Assembly (NCBI GenBank): GCA_022385755.1
Contig: MU278351.1
Span: 1,428,638 to 1,492,637 of the forward strand
Direction of reading: 5' to 3'
DNA: 64,000 nucleotides
From: Trametopsis cervina
Taxonomy: Eukaryota > Basidiomycota > Agaricomycetes > Polyporales > Irpicaceae
This document shows positions 23,850-34,890 of this stretch, one piece after another (within the stretch, counting starts at the first letter, position 1; every line of letters begins with the position of its first letter). A model generated the notes under the pieces. It was given only the letters and a program-made list of their open reading frames with translations, ran no database searches and was not told the DNA's origin. A program made the translations under genes and the position numbers.

Positions 23850-24121
23850 CTGGAATAAGCACAGAAACAGCCGTTTACCAAACGATAGGTGTGATGAAAC
23901 ACACACACAGTCGGAACTCAGCTGAGTAGCGGCTGAGTCTTCGAAATCAGCTTCTGCCACCACCTGCCGCCTGGACGGACGAATGAGAATGCCTCAATAT
24001 ACGCGAGCACGCGACGATAAACTCACACCAACTCAGTCCGCTTGTGTATATTTTAATCACGACCCGCCTATAGTTTAGTAAACGGCTGTAAAAAGCACCA
24101 AACACCGCCCGCGGTACAACA

Positions 24122-26657
24122 CTACTCTACATCGATATTGACAATCTTGATGTCCTCATACGGCTTGTCGACCTTGTTCGTCTTCGCGTTCTCGATCATG
24201 TGCACGACCTCGAGACCCGTGAGCACGCGGCCAAAGATGGTGTGTTTCTTGTCCAGCCACGGCGTCGCGTTCGTCGTGATGAAGAACTGCGAGCCGTTCG
24301 TACCCGGACCGGCGTTCGCCATGCTGACAGTGTACGGTCTGCACAAAACCCAATCAGCACACACATCATACCGTCAGAAATCAGGACTGCATCTCGCTCA
24401 CCTGTCGTGCTTGAGGTCATCAGAGAACTCATCCTCGAACTCGTGGCCCCAGATCGACGTCCCGCCCGTGCCGTCCCCAAGCGGGTCGCCCGTCTGGATC
24501 ATAAACTTGGGGATCACACGGTGGAAAATCACGCCCTCGTAGTACCCGCTGCGCGCGTGCCCGACAAAGTTCTCCACCGCCTTCGGCGCCTGCTGTGGGA
24601 ACAGCCGCATGTGGATGTCGCCGACGTCGGTGTGTATTGTCGCAGAATTCGCGAGCGGTGAGGGTCCGGTTCGTGCGGTGGGAGCCGCGGAGGCGACTGT
24701 CTGTTCCTCCCGCGTTGGTCGCTCGTTGAAGATGTCACGGTCCCCGGATTTGTCGTCCCTGTACGCAGATAGTTATAATAGTGAGTCGGTAGCACATACA
24801 TGACGGGTAGAAGATCACGTACTCCGGCTCTGTCCTCGTGAGCATATAAAATCGTTGGCGTTTGTAGCCAGAACACACCAACGTCGGGTCCCTCACCGCT
24901 TTTTCTGCCAACAGCGGGTTCGCCGACGCAACAGCCGCCGCCGAAGAGAACCCCTTTTTCGCGGGGGCACCTTGGTAGAGCGTCAGCCCGAGCCACCGCA
25001 CCGTCTCGTCTTTCCCGAGCAGCCTCACCACGCGGTTCGTGACGGTGTTCACAACTGACAAAGCCAAAACCATCAGTACACCCCTCTCCATAGAAAACAG
25101 ACGCCCTTACCTTTGATCCCCAACAACGTCGGATACAGCACAAACGCCCCGCTTTCGTCCCACACCGCATTGATCCACATCCCCGGCACGCGCCCATCCG
25201 GACCAGGCAGCTCAAGCTCCCTCTCCATCGCAAGCCGCCGTCCAAACTCCATGTCCTCGACGCGGTACACCGCCGTGCCCGCCTGCTGCATCTCCTGGAT
25301 CGCCGCGAGCGACTCGTCGTACCGACGCGTGAGCTTGCCGGAGAGCGTGGAGAAGACGCGGATCTGACGGTCGGGCAGGGAGAAGGTGACGAAGGAGGAG
25401 GAGTCGGGGGAGAGGGTTATGCATGTTGGGATGGATTTTGACTATGGGGCACGAGAGGTGTCAGCAGGAGAGGGGAGGGAGAGAGGGAGGGGTGAGGGGG
25501 CTGACCTTTTTGAACTCGTATAGGTCTGTTGTGCTTTTGTAGGACCACAGACCGGGCACGTTCCTCGGCAGCTCGAACGGCTCCGTCGGTCTCCAGTACT
25601 CGATGAACCCAGACTCGTCCGCGGAAATGACCGTATCGAAGCGGTCGCTATACTATACGCAGTTTCAGCGTCGCGCCACAAGTAGCCTTTAGTCTCCTCA
25701 CTCACTGTCATAATGTGCACCGGCGCGCGATGCAGCTTGTCAATCGTCTCCAACGGCTGCCCGTCGCCTCGCCCGTCATACAGCCTGATCACGCCCGTGC
25801 TCTTTTCTGAACTGTCGCCGTCCTCATCGTCAGCATGTGCGTCAGCCCAGACGCGAGAAAAGCACTCACATAGCGAGCAGCCCCTGCGCCTCCCCACGCC
25901 TGTGCACCCAGCAGCACGTCCCAGGCGTAAAGCCAAGCTTGATCATGTTTATCATATCTGTCCCCGCCCGTCAGCATGCCAATAACACAGGTGAGAGGGA
26001 AGAGGGGACGCGCCAAAGTTGATGACGTCGAACACCTTTGCGCTCCCGTCCTCCGCGACGCTCGCGAACAGCTGCCCGTCCGCGCTCGCGGAGACGGCGA
26101 CGACGGGCGCGAGGTGCGCGCGGTAGTGCTTCACGAACTCGATCCCTTGTTCTTGTTTCTTCCAGAGCTTGAGGTGTCCGTCGACGGAGGTTGTTATCAG
26201 GAATTCTGTTCTGTAGAGTTTTCAAAACAATGACAGTGTCAGTGTCTTCTGTCCCATGTCTCACGCACGCAGGGGAGAACTAATAATGCAATGCGAACGC
26301 ACCTCGTCATAACCACAAAATTAATAACATCCCTATGCATAAAACTCTTCGAATACCGGTCCGCGCTAGGCAAATGGTCCAAGTACAGCTTCTCATGCGG
26401 CAGCACTAGTACCGCAACCAACCTCCATCAGCTTCTCCTGCCCACCACACGCACTGGACGAAAACACACGCACCCTTTCGTTTCTTCTTCACCACCCCGC
26501 CCGCGCCCTCGTCCACAGGCATCGGCATAGGCCCAACATCATCATCCGACTCGTCCTCCGCCGCCCCCGGATCTGCCCTACTCCCACTGCCACTGTCTTC
26601 TGGGGGCGCGGTAGTGCGCGCACGCTTGCCGAGCACGGTCTCCTCGCTGTCCGACAT
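24122..26657 (-). CDS. WD40-repeat cyclophilin (PPWD1-type peptidyl-prolyl isomerase)
   Basis: An N-terminal acidic, basic-patched leader ([16 protein letters not shown]) is followed by WD40 repeats ([69 protein letters not shown]) and, from about 24700 down, a complete cyclophilin domain: [60 protein letters not shown], and [12 protein letters not shown], ending VNIDVE. The catalytic Arg in FHR, the QFFIT strand and the Trp used for cyclosporin binding are all present, so isomerase activity is expected. PPWD1 proteins associate with spliceosomes in animals. The gene has about nine exons, some introns barely 45 nt. Total length near 640 residues is typical. Confidence 0.93.
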
Positions 26658-27131
26658 CGTGTCGTGTCGTCTTTGCTACCTGGGGTGCGAGCGTGTGGAA
26701 AGAAGAATAGGGCGTGTTTCTGTTCCTTGCGTTTGAGAGCGCGTACGACCGGGAAACCGAGCACTGTGACGGTCGAGCAGAACCTTGAATGCAGAACTCG
26801 AAACGCCCGAGCGCCCATTTACTGTACACGTCCGAGGCGCATCAAAAGTGATGTGCGCCCGACGGGACGCGAACGCTGCTGAGTCAGCGAACCTCGAAGA
26901 TTCCCGCGCCCTCCTGCACTTGCACTTGGCTCTGATCCAGTCCGGTGCTACAGCACAGCGTCGAGTCTGAAAGGCTTGCGTGGGCTGGCCACGCGGCCCT
27001 CCCCTCCTTCCTTATAACTATAGCACACGACCTCTATTATACCCTCTGTCCTGCCTCAGCCGCCGCTTCACTACTCCCTGCCATCCCGCCTCCCCGCCTC
27101 CCTCCCGTAGCACCTAGACACCAACGGTACC
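26658..27131. promoter_or_regulatory. Divergent promoter region (PPWD1-like / AN1 gene)
   Basis: A 474-bp space between divergent starts. AT-rich patches near 27013-27020 and 27055-27062 lie about 70-115 bp before the plus-strand ATG and could act as core-promoter elements. Confidence 0.4.
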
Positions 27132-28489
27132 ATGTCCTCAAACACCGAGCTCCTCTCAATCGGCCACCAATGCTCCCATCCCTCCTGCCACCTCGTCGAT
27201 TTCCTCCCATTCAAATGCCAACACTGCGCCTCCCCCTTCTGTGCCTCCCATTTCCGGCCCCAGGCGCATGCGTGCGAGAAGTATGATGAGCATGCTGTGG
27301 ATCGGGTCGCGCCTTCTTGTGCGTCCTCTCTCCCTTTTCCTTCCTTTCCTTACGCATATGAAACTTGGGATGAAGTGTGTGCTGACGTGATGATGGTGGT
27401 TGTAGGCCCGCTGTGCAACACGCCGGTGGCGATCCCACCAGGCGAAGACCCGAACGTGCGCATGGACCGACACATCTCCTCCGAATGCAGTATCACGACA
27501 GGGAAGACCAAGACGTCCTCCACCCCGCACTGCGCGCAGCCCCGGTGCGGCAAGCTGCTCTTCGCGCCCATCCAATGCTCTGTGCGTTCTCCTCCCATTC
27601 TCCTCTGTTCTCAGTATGCTAGGCAATTGCAGATGCTTACCTGTAAGTTTGACAGACCTGCAAACACCAATACTGCCCCGCGCACCGCTTCCCAAAAGAC
27701 CACACCTGTTCTCCCCCGCCCGTGCTGCCTACGTCCGCCACAGGCAAGAAACAGCCGAGCGCGGCGAGCGCAGCCGCGCTCGCCGCATTCCGACGCACCG
27801 TCCAGCCCAAGGGCAAAGGGGCCTCCCCGGCCACGTCTGCGGCCGCGGCTGCTAAGCCTAAGGCGAAACCCGCCGCGGTGCCTGTCAAAGCCGCCGCATC
27901 GTCGTCTACACCGACGCAGACACCGGCGTCCACGGCAGGAAAAGGAGGAAGCAAACCGAGCGCGTTCTCCAAGACCGATCGGTGAGTCTCTTTCGCAGCT
28001 CTGCTGCTCAGTGATCACTCAACGAACCCTCAGCTCTCCCGCTCCCGCCTCGCCCATATTCGTCATCGACGTCGACGCCCTACCCGACTCCGATTCCCCG
28101 AAACGCACGTCGCCCGTTATTGTTATTGACGTCGACGCGTTGCCCGACTCTGACCCCCCGGCACGCTGTTCGTCCAAACGTAAACGCATACCGTCGACCG
28201 AACTTCCGGTGCTGCTCTCTGAACGCGCATGAACGTTACCATCAATCGCAAACACTAATTGTATCTGTATCCATATCATCATGAACAACACTATCACTAC
28301 CACTATCGACATCTATAATTTCTCTTCTCATTTGGGGCTCGAAGACGGGCAAAGGCGGAGCGGCAGAGCAGGCTGAAGGCGATGCAGGCGCGTGCTGCGA
28401 AGGGGCTGTTGAGCGAGGAAGAGAAGGCCGTGTTGAAGGAGGAAGAGGCGGAGGCGGCGAAGCACAAGGATGATTGTGTCATTGCTTGA
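27132..28489 (+). CDS. AN1-type zinc-finger protein (ZFAND1/Cuz1-like), alternative 3' exons
   Basis: Exons 27132-27318, 27406-27581 and 27656-27981 encode two AN1-type fingers: CSHPSC, FKCQHC, FCASHF with a His/Cys tail, then CAQPRCGKLLF, then CKHQYCPAHRFPKDHTC. ZFAND1 and yeast Cuz1 bind Cdc48/p97 and the proteasome under arsenite and other stress, so a stress-proteostasis role is likely. After residue 229 two acceptors are usable in the same phase. The one at 28345 adds a basic-acidic helix (KAERQSRLKAMQARAAKGLL) ending DDCVIA, the usual type of C-terminus for this family (277 residues). The one at 28034 adds a different tail with two acidic-hydrophobic repeats, stopping at 28232 (295 residues). 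Ala/Lys/Pro-rich linker before the split. Confidence 0.85.
28050..28169 (+). repeat. Tandem 60-bp coding duplication inside the alternative 3' exon
   Basis: Two adjacent 20-codon units (28050-28109 and 28110-28169). Each contains the peptide VIDVDALPDSD. The units differ at many third codon positions while the peptide is kept, which suggests the segment is translated. Confidence 0.75.
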
Positions 28490-28785
28490 TGGGATGTCGG
28501 TTGTATTTACTTGCTGTCCTCTTGGATAATATACCATGCTGCTTGCTGCTCACGTACCGTACGTTTGTTCAAACCGTGGATAGCGATAAAGGTAAAGAGA
28601 AATGGAATGGGATAGCAAAGCATGAAATACTACTAATGTACAGTCCGGGTTAGGGTTCTACCTGACGTCATTACAAAACATGTGTGTGTGTGCGGGCGCC
28701 GACAACAACAGGGGAATGAATAACGCAAAAAAGAAGAACGTGTGTGCCGCTCCCAGCTCGAATGCGGAGATGTCGGAGTAGCGTT
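28490..28785. other. Intergenic region between convergent 3' ends
   Basis: A 296-bp gap between the AN1 gene (plus) and the cysteine-rich gene (minus). No coding signal; includes a short GT-rich run near 28680. Confidence 0.4.
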
Positions 28786-29287
28786 TTAGCAACACATCTC
28801 GCACGGGCAGCCTGTGTGTGTGCGTCGTCAGTTCAAGTTCACAGAGGGGAAAGGGAGAGGGGGAAAGGGGAGAAAGGGGGACGTACAGATGATGTCGGCG
28901 AAGCACTCGCAGCAGTCTTTGCAGCACTCGAAGCAGATGAAGCACTCGAATGCGCCGAGGAAGCAGTCCTGGAGGTGCGGAACGACGGGTTAGTCGCTGC
29001 CGCTGCGAAGATATGAGACGAGACGAGAAAGACGCACCCTGGCGGCTCCTCCTCCCCTCAGCCTGGACGCCTTCTTGTCGCCGTGCTCATGTTGGACGGT
29101 GGCGCGCTGGGGCGGGTTCATCGCATCTGTGCACATACAAAGAGGGTCAGTGGATGAACGGAATGGACGAGCGCAGCGCAGTCCCCCTTCGGGCCGACGC
29201 TACAGTGGTAACGAGAGTTCAGCACGCACTCATCTGCATAGCCTGGGGCTGGGTCGTGGTGGTGACAGCGGGCTTGGGTGCTTGCAT
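28786..29287 (-). CDS. Small protein with a cysteine-rich C-terminal tail (CYSTM-like)
   Basis: Four small exons join in phase to about 85 residues: MQAPKPAVTTTTQPQAMQ, a Pro/Gln/basic middle (QHEHGDKKASRLRGGGAAR), then a tail with 13 cysteines in the last 40 residues (runs such as FECFICFECCKDCCECF and CCPCEMCC). The layout, a short hydrophilic Pro/Gln head and a terminal Cys- and aromatic-rich module, is that of the CYSTM stress-tolerance membrane modules of fungi and plants, though it has more acidic residues in the tail than I would expect. It is too intron-broken to appear as one open frame. Possible roles are metal binding or membrane-surface stress resistance; neither is shown here. 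Confidence 0.72.
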
Positions 29288-30582
29288 CGTAGAAGAGGGT
29301 GGCGGTATAGTGTTAAGCGGTGAGTGGTAGGGGGAGCAGTGTAGTAGGAGGAGGAAGGAGGAAGGAGGTCAAGACCGGGTAGAGATTGAGGCTTTATGTG
29401 TGGGAAGGGGCGGTGAGATCATCATCAATATGCGCGGCGGCCAGTGAGTGATGGGGCGAGTTCCCGCGTTGGGTTGTGTGGATACTGACCTGACCTGGCC
29501 TGGGTGTGTGTGCTGCAGGCAGCTGCGAGGAGCCCGGCTAAAAATAGGTGGGGCAACTACCGCAATCGCTGCGATCGGGGTTGCGCTCGGCTGCGTGTGC
29601 CCGTGCCATATTCGAGCTCCGGTGCTTCACTGCGATGTGCGCGAGTTGTTTGGGGAGATGGACGTGCCCCGGATATGAGTGCGCTCACGTAAAGCAGCGA
29701 CTTGCAGGTGTGGTTTTACTGTATTGCACTTCGCGTCCGTGCAGGATGGGGTGTGTCGTTTATTTTCGACGAACCGAGCTGAATATCATGATGTGCGGGT
29801 GCGGGACGGCGGTGCTGGAAAGGCCTGGGGCTCAGCTCGCTCGGCACAGAGAGACGGCAGCAAATAGCTCGGTACACCACCTCCTCTCTCAATCCACTTA
29901 TCATCAGTCCCATTGATACTGTATCATCTCTTGAAAAGCGTTCAAACCTTCCGCGCCGTTGTTCAGATCGCGTTCTCGTATGTGGGTATCATGGGACATG
30001 ACATGGTGGAGGGACGACATACCAAACTACGTCACACACGCACATATGCAAGCGCCCGCTATAATTTCTGAACAGCAGCCATCACTGCATGTCACGGTAT
30101 GTTCTCCGCATTTCTCATACATCGTACGTGAACTGGACGGGAACGGTCGGTCGTACCCAATCATCCAATCATCACCTCTAATCAGACGTGAGAGCCCGGA
30201 CGGTGAGTGCTCTTGGCGTGTACACACTTATAGCATTGACAGTTCCGCAGCGAGGATAATAGACAGGACACCGCTGCGCACCGGTATCAGAAGGTGAATG
30301 GTTATGTTATGTGTCTGGAACTGCTATCGGGAGGCACAGCTACACGGTGTCTCGAGATACGGGACGGCAGCGAGGCGACATCGGAATACAAACGCATACA
30401 GTCCATGCCCAGGCCACCGGCGGAAAACACTGCTACGTACACAACATCTAACAAAAATCCGCGACACCAACTCTGTCCAATGAACAGATCAGCGGTCCCA
30501 GACAGCGAAGATACATCCCGTCGCAGGAACCCAGGTCTACGCAGTCAAGCAGCACGCAGCACCGAACAGCACTTCACAACTC

Positions 30583-30680
30583 TAAGGGCCGGTCGGTACG
30601 CCAGGTTGGGTTGGGTTGGGAACAGAAATCCGCGCCAATATCGCTTTTCGACCCAACCTGCCGTACCGACCGGGCCCTAG
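30583..30680. mobile_element. Foldback MITE-like element (about 98 bp)
   Basis: The left arm AGGGCCGGTCGGTACG plus CCAGGTTGGGT is mirrored by the right arm; the reverse complement of the right end reads AGGGCCCGGTCGGTACG plus GCAGGTTGGGT. The arms are about 28 bp with one single-base indel and one mismatch, around a roughly 40-base loop. TA occurs at both outer ends (cTA at the left, ccTA at the right), compatible with a Tc1/mariner-type TA target. No coding capacity. Confidence 0.7.
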
Positions 30681-31727
30681 GTCGAACAACTCCCACGAAA
30701 GGAGCCCAGACACCAAAAATTCCTCTGCGCGAACGCACAGAGAGCACCGTCCAAACATCTCCTCATACGCCCCCCGCGAGCCAGGCACATAAATCCGCCG
30801 CCGGGGGAGTTGCCGAGTTTGCCAGACAAGCTGTGAGCGCTCCCAGAATGCAAGGCGGAAGGGTCCCATAAGACTCTTGGCCCGCTCTTCTGCAAACAAA
30901 CACAGTGCGTTGTCCGGACGGGAACGCGCATGAAGGCGTGCGAAAGACCTTGGGACCTGTCGTGGACGTGCAGAGTAGACGGCTGCATGGTTCGGTGCGC
31001 TGTTTATATGTTGTATGTTGGCAGGGGCGTTTGTGGGCAACTTACGTGAGGCGGAGGTGATACAGTAGACAGTAAAGCCGCAACCTGCAGGTGGAGGTGG
31101 GGATGCGCGAATGTATCATATTTGGACGGGCCTCATCTCTTCAAGTGGTCAGACCAAGGCTCTGTTCGCAACGCCGCCAGACATCCTTGGCCTCCTCGCT
31201 CCCGCCCAGGTCATCGGTGTCGTAGTCGATTGGTAAGAAGGGTCTGTCAAAGGGCTACAGGGGTGACGTTATGCGTATGTGGGCGCCGCTGAGGCTAAGC
31301 CAGGCGGAGCGGACACTAGGCGAGCAGCTGGAACATCAGCTGTTCACGATTGGCGGCGGTTGAGAAACACAGAGTGCATGAGACTGACACGACAGAGTAA
31401 CCGTTCTCAGTGGGCTTATCGTCATTAATGGTACTTACATTGTTGACCCCTACCACAAGACATCGTGCATGTCACATTCCATGCTTGTATGTGTGTGACG
31501 TGCAGTAGTGATGCACATAAATTACTAGTAATTTATTACAGTTTGAATGTACAGTATTGGAGGTGTCGCACCCATGCAAGAGATCTGAGAATGAATGAAC
31601 AGTTCAGCGTCACAGTGAGCAACTACACCGGCAAGGCAAGAGAACTCACCGGCCACATCGACCAGAGAAAAAACACAAGTGCGCCTCCAAAAAGGCACAA
31701 AAGATCCCAAAAATTAAATAACACATG

Positions 31728-32262
31728 ACAGCTCAAGAGCATGTCCGAGCCAAGTTTCACCAGCAGTGCCAGCGACCTGCAAAACCAAAATCTAACGGCA
31801 GCACCCATCACGTCCGCACAACACCCTCCTCAAAATACGCCCCGCGGCCCCAACACACATCCAGCCAGCGCAGCCGGACCACGTAGCGAGCAACCCACCA
31901 CGCCCCGCGGGGGACTCCAACACCGCGTCGCGCGCCGCCGTCCACGGTGGACGGCTCAGCGGCAACGCGTGCGCAGAATGCGCCGGGCGACGCAGCATAG
32001 TCGCGCGTTTCGTGACCTGGTGCATCAAACTGCTGACATCGACGCGAGGGGGTGTGGGGAGACGCGATAGAGGGGTTTGGGGGTGCGGGTGGTGGGTGGC
32101 GGGCGAGCTCCTCCGTTCACCCAGGAACGCCGCTGTTTCCAGCGAGTGTGAGGCGTATGCGCTCCGACTTGACGTGCTCGAAGGTGTGGACGCGCGAGGC
32201 ATCCTGTTCGAGTCGAGCGTTGCAGGCTTCGGGCTGTCGTAGTTAGAGAGAGAAAATTGTAT
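31728..32262 (+). repeat. Degenerate direct repeat, copy A
   Basis: Begins with a block like GACAGCTCAAGAGCATGTCC and GAGCCAAGTTTCACC, and ends with GGCATCCTGTTCGAGTCGAG followed by GGGCTGTCGTAGTTAGAGA. The same two blocks, in the same order, flank copies B and C. The body between them has diverged. No protein signal. Confidence 0.6.
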
Positions 32263-32613
32263 GCGCTGGCCGTCAATGATGTCGCTGCGAGCCGAATAAG
32301 GTCACGAGGCACAAGATCGTGGCATTGAATTGTCTATGGTCGTCCTAATATCATTGAAGTATTACATGGTGGACAGTAAAACGAAGAGGACGGTACAGGA
32401 CATGCTACACCGCTGACACTCCACTCCTTCCAACTCACAACAAACATCCTATCACAAACGATAATCAGCTTCTGGCGAAGTCAGACAACATATAGAACAC
32501 ACACCATAGAGACTAGACATGAGTACATCTCACATGCAGAGCATGCAACAACAAAACTCCCCAGCTCCCGCGAAGGGTGCCAACGTAAGGAAAAAATTGC
32601 TCTCGTTCCCATA

Positions 32614-33240
32614 CGGACAGCACAAAGAGTAGTCTGAATTGAGTTTCGCCATGCTCGATAGACCGAGCCCGCGCAGCGAGTCGCTAATTGCACTCAATGG
32701 CAGCGCGACCTCCATGCAGCGCGCCGTCGCAGCGCCCTCCTCAACGTCTTCGCCGGCTCGAGAATCTCGAGCGACACACGCGAGCAGCAGCAGATAGCTC
32801 CCCGGGAGCACGCACCGGGTAATAGGAGCCACTTCCCCACGCACTGCCAGCGCAAGACGCGATAGAGTATGCCACGACGAGAAAAAACGCGCGCTTGACT
32901 GCTGGGGTGGCCAGCGCACCAAAATGCCCGCCGCCTGGTTTCATCCCGCCGCACCAACACTGCCTCGCACGCCCGACTTATTCGATTGCTCGAGCACAGA
33001 GGGACGCGGTCGTAGGGAGCGTGCATCGTGTTGGAGGATGGTTCGTACTTTTGCTGGTAGGCGGCTCAGTCGTGTTTTACGACTGGAATCCTCTCGAAAC
33101 AATCTGTTGCTCGTTAAACCGAGCGGAGCATATACTCAGACCTTAACCCGCTCGTGAGGGTGGACGCGCAGAGGCATCCTGTGCGGAACGAGCATTGCGA
33201 CCTTGAGACTGTCGCAGGGAAGAGAGGGTGAAGATCAAAA
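32614..33240 (+). repeat. Degenerate direct repeat, copy B
   Basis: Start block GACAGCACAAAGAGTAGTCT then GAATTGAGTTTCGCC; end block GAGGCATCCTGTGCGGAACG then GAGACTGTCGCAGGGAAGAG. The end block is preceded by CTCGTGAGGGTGGACGCGCA, shared in large part with copies A and C. Confidence 0.62.
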
Positions 33241-33565
33241 CGCGTTTGCGCGCTTCTGTGGAATTTATCCTGGCGACGCCACCAGGGCGGAGTTTTGCCT
33301 GTTTTGGAAATGCCACGTGGATGACAGGACTTGTTCACCGCGTTCGCTTGACACGGAATTCTGACAACATGCTGATATTTTCCAGGTGTTGACGGACATA
33401 ATGGATGGGCACAATCATGTTGAAATAACCATAGCATGGACAACATACAGTTGGAGGGTAATAAGCCGGAAACACATCAATCCAGAAAAGGGAAATAACT
33501 AGCAGAAAATATCACTGAGTCGGAGTTCTCGAGCACTGGAACAGTGGAAAGGCCCGCTTAAACGC

Positions 33566-33928
33566 GGGATACGACGCGCGCAGCGGGATCGGGAATGTGG
33601 TGAAGAAAAAAACCTGTTCTGAATCTTGACTTTCGAACAGGCGAAGCAAACGTATCCGTGGTGCATCGAGCACTGCTATATAAAAGATCAGCATCGGTTA
33701 TGCAGAGGACATGTCGTTGGCGACGCACCACCACATTTGACGTATGTGCAGTTGTTGGCGAGAGGATTTGTGGTGCTGCAAGCTGACAACGAAGTTGACT
33801 GTTTGCAGGGGTCCTAAAACATTGCCAATGGTCAATTTCCTGCAGATGGCGAACCTGATATCGATGAGCGACCAACCATCCTCTCGTTCTTCACCACATC
33901 CCCGATCCCGCCGCGCGTGTCGTATCCC
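33566..33928. mobile_element. Short element with 42-bp terminal inverted repeats
   Basis: The left arm (33566-33608) opens GGGATACGACGCGCGCAGCG, and the reverse complement of the right arm (33887-33928) opens GGGATACGACACGCGCGGCG. By eye about 39 of 42 positions match, and all mismatches are G/A transitions. The 278-bp interior has no coding signal. Consistent with a non-autonomous DNA element (MITE). No clear target-site duplication was seen. Confidence 0.65.
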
Positions 33929-34218
33929 ACATCCTGTACTATCGATCAGTATGGGGCTTTTGCGCGACTTGAGCCAGAGATGCTTACCGTCACGTTTTGT
34001 TTGCCAAGCACCTCGCGAGCGCCAGTTCAAAGGCACAAAGTTCGTTCAAGTAATGCGAGGGTGGCGACAATGGCATCCAATGGAACACAGACTGCGGAAT
34101 GGGCTCAGGATAAAAGAGAAAACACCTGGACGTATACACGATCAGATTCCAGATGCGAAGTCCCGATGGTTTACTTACCTCTATAACAAGCACGGCAGAC
34201 ACCACGCAGAGGTGGCCA

Positions 34219-34890
34219 CGACAGACTAAGAGTAGTCCGAGTCAAGTTTTGCTTGGCGACGAATCCCCAGGCAAGCCACGCATTCAACTCAATGGCAGAT
34301 CCAGGAGTCGGTACCAGAGTACCGCCACCGACACGGCCTGCTCAATACATCCCACTACTCCTCAAGACAATCATCTGCGCAAGCACCGGATAGCATGGTC
34401 ATCAGACTACGCCGGCCAATACCAGTCGTCCAATGTGCCCCGATTCAAGTGTATCCAGCCTTTTCAGTGGACCTAAGATGCGATACAGACATATTCAGTG
34501 GTTCCAAAAACCCGCCAGGTGGTCCTCGCAGCGCATTTCAACACGCCAAATCATCTCTCCATGACACCATAGAGGCGTCGGCCACAGTCCGTATCACTCA
34601 CCGTGTACGATTCCGAGACTGACGCTCCTATCGCGGCATATCTCAGATGCCGACACGCGGACGAAGGGGGCAGGGGCCTCCCCGACATCGACGCGGTCTC
34701 TTTTGACTGGCCGTGACATTTCTGTGCACGCTGCGCCGTCTGTTAAGACGGGCTCCAGCTAGGAGCGATCGAGGAGGACATCCTCTCGAGACTTCAGGCC
34801 ACTCGTGAGGGTGAATACGCAGGGGTATTCTGTGCGGAACGAGTGTCGCGGCCTTCAGTCTGTCGTGGTTGAGAAGAAGGGGAGTTGAAC
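34219..34890 (+). repeat. Degenerate direct repeat, copy C
   Basis: Start block GACAGACTAAGAGTAGTCCG then AGTCAAGTTTTGC; end block GGGTATTCTGTGCGGAACGA then CAGTCTGTCGTGGTTGAGAA, preceded by CTCGTGAGGGTGAATACGCA. Most similar to copy B. Confidence 0.62.

Noticed and set aside
24529..25245. A 238-codon minus-strand frame in the PPWD1 region.
   Set aside because: It is out of frame with the WD40-cyclophilin exons and crosses two well-supported introns.
30582..31040. Minus-strand frame of 152 codons over the foldback element.
   Set aside because: It runs through the palindrome, is rich in Arg/Pro as expected from chance in GC-rich DNA, and has no joinable neighbours.
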